A stretch of 64,000 bases of DNA. Origin: Apostichopus japonicus. Taxonomy: Eukaryota > Echinodermata > Holothuroidea > Aspidochirotida > Stichopodidae. The DNA lies in the NCBI RefSeq assembly GCF_037975245.1, contig NC_092576.1, positions 17,194,111 through 17,258,110 on the forward strand, given 5' to 3'. The notes under the pieces were generated by a model. It was not told the origin of the DNA. It did no database searches and saw only the letters and a program-made list of their open reading frames with translations. Both the position numbers and the translations under genes were made by a program. Of this stretch, positions 62,419-64,000 are shown in pieces (positions within the stretch are counted from its first letter, which is position 1; each line of letters opens with the position of its first letter).

Positions 62419-64000
62419 CTGCAGGTAAGAAAATGGTTCCTACTGTTACAACCACGAAAAGCCCAACATCAAAATCACTTTTACTTACTTGAAAGTCTTA
62501 AAAATGACTCAAAAGGTTGGTCTACTCTTTCTGAATAAAAAATCTAACCTACAATCCTTTTATTATTCTCATACATAATTGGTCGTCATAGACGTGCGTG
62601 ATTTTTTACGGCATCAGAGAAAACTGATTTTACAGATGTGCTAAGAAGATGTATCTCCTAAAATAATGACATTATAGCGTGGAAAAACAAAATCAATGTT
62701 AAATATAATGTAAAAATATGTTTATGACGAACACAATTTCAAAAGCCTACCAAACATGCACACACTTCTTCATTTGGTGAGTGATGATGCAACAAATGAC
62801 AACACAGTTTCTTGCCCTCACTCCCCCTCCCCGCTCCACTGCCCGATGTTGGCTTGTATACCTTGCTTTCATTTTTTTCATTTTTTTATTTTGTTTCTAA
62901 TATTTATACTTATTGTCTTTATAATTTATATATTAGTTAGCGTGTCCGCATATACAGCAGGAGGCCGGGGTTCGAATCCCAGTCGAGGCTGGAAGTTCTT
63001 TCGCTGTTCTGGATTTTCCAACTCACTACAATACATATATATAGACATATTATGATATATTTATGATCTCATACCATTCTGAGATTTTCAATGTTTACCG
63101 ATTACCACAAAATCAACTTTTCAGTTAATGGGTTTCTTTTACTTTCAAAATTTTTAAAAGCAGCAAACCAAGAACAAAAAAAACGAGACAATTCATTTGT
63201 TTTTGATCAGCTCTAATATTTACACTGGACAAAATGGAAAATTTTGTTGTTGTCATAACCTTACTAACTCCGGAACAGAGTTCACAATTTTCATTTTTTC
63301 CACGGTTTTGCCCACTAAAAGCATCTCTGACGTGTTAAAAAGTAAAGACAATGGCTACGTTTGATTATCTCTGAAATAAAGCTTAAAAATCCCTTTGTAA
63401 CATAAATAAGAAAAAATTTCTTGTTTTGGAAAAAAATAAATACAGCCAGATTTGCTTCTAAGGTTTGTTTGCAGAGAGCCACAAGGTTAGAAACATTAAT
63501 AATTTAAACTCTGTAGTGAACTAGCCAAACACCATTTTAACAGCCAGGCCACATTAAGAGCTTTTCGAGCAATAATCTGTCCATCCATATTAAAACAAAT
63601 CTTTATTCACTAAGTGTGCTTACTCTGTGCATTAAGACAATGTGGCTTTTAGCTTTTCTTTCCTTTTCTACTTTATTAACAATGGTTTGTTGACAGTTGT
63701 GCAGTGTCAATTATGGAAAAGATATTAATTTGGAGCAAGTTATTAATTTTCATTCATAACAAAAAGGATGCTAAGAGACCATTTGGGTACTTTTGTGTCA
63801 CGGAAGTCTATTGTAGTCGAGACGAGTGTTGTTAAAAGCAGGAGAGAGGTAGCAATACTACCACTTAGAAAATTGAAAAAAAAGATTAAATGCGTTTTGT
63901 AGTCTCTATTAGTATACTACAAATATTATTTCAAAACTTAACTCTCTATTAAGTAAGAACTTCTGGAGCTATCGGCTATTAAAAGTTTTTCACTCATAAA
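62419..64000. other. intergenic or upstream intron; tRNA-like SINE remnant
   Basis: GGTTCGAATCCC, a perfect Pol III B-box, occurs near 62970 on the plus strand, with TTAGCGTGTCCGCAT-like A-box remnants some 30 bp before it. This is likely a SINE fragment and not a working tRNA gene. I see no further exon of the minus-strand gene. Confidence 0.4.

Noticed and set aside
62935-63000. tRNA gene
   Set aside because: Only the B-box is convincing; the A-box and a cloverleaf are not, so it is more likely a SINE remnant.

Overview
This is an AT-rich, repeat-dense eukaryotic genomic window. It has spliced genes with GT/AG introns, AATAAA signals, Penelope-like and LINE/SINE remnants, hAT-type MITEs and long non-coding minisatellites. 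The gene content (peroxisomal PXMP4, a glutaredoxin, a huge diverged ubiquitin-repeat gene) and the repeat types suggest a marine invertebrate animal. An echinoderm, perhaps a sea cucumber, is my guess, at low confidence; nothing in the window fixes the species.

Layout. 1-5.3 kb: non-coding DNA with a TIR element (881-1525) and a tandem array rich in AGGTCA half-sites (2.88-5.06 kb). 5.34-9.35 kb: a broken, partial copy of the ubiquitin-repeat gene plus its 3' flank. 11.46-13.37 kb: a decayed Penelope-like retroelement (reverse transcriptase, GIY-YIG, hammerhead-like 3' motif). 13.4-20.1 kb: no recognisable genes. 20.1-27.5 kb: the main locus, a decayed 5' part followed by an intact 6.3-kb intronless reading frame of 18 ubiquitin-like repeats and about nine strongly diverged ubiquitin-like units. 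27.8-31.65 kb: about 20 copies of a ~188-bp tandem repeat just downstream. 33.9-38.0 kb (minus): a complete four-exon PXMP4 gene (207 aa). 38.7-45.9 kb: Penelope 3' end, hAT MITEs and other TIR elements. 46.0-50.5 kb (plus): a two-exon glutaredoxin (119 aa) whose intron is packed with repeats. 50.7-55.2 kb: minisatellite, another Penelope 3' end, another hAT MITE and a local duplication. 59.4-62.4 kb (minus): the four 3' exons of an unidentified protein with coiled-coil-like sequence; its 5' part should lie beyond the right edge of the window or in exons I could not find.

The genes do not form a functional cluster. The most unusual object is the ubiquitin-repeat locus. Unlike ordinary polyubiquitin, most repeats have lost the terminal Gly-Gly needed for processing, and a subclass has also lost the Ile44/Val70 binding patch. 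The locus has been partly duplicated within the window, its 5' end carries frameshifts, and its 3' flank has become a satellite-like array. Whether it encodes a stable linear ubiquitin-like scaffold or is a gene in decay is open.
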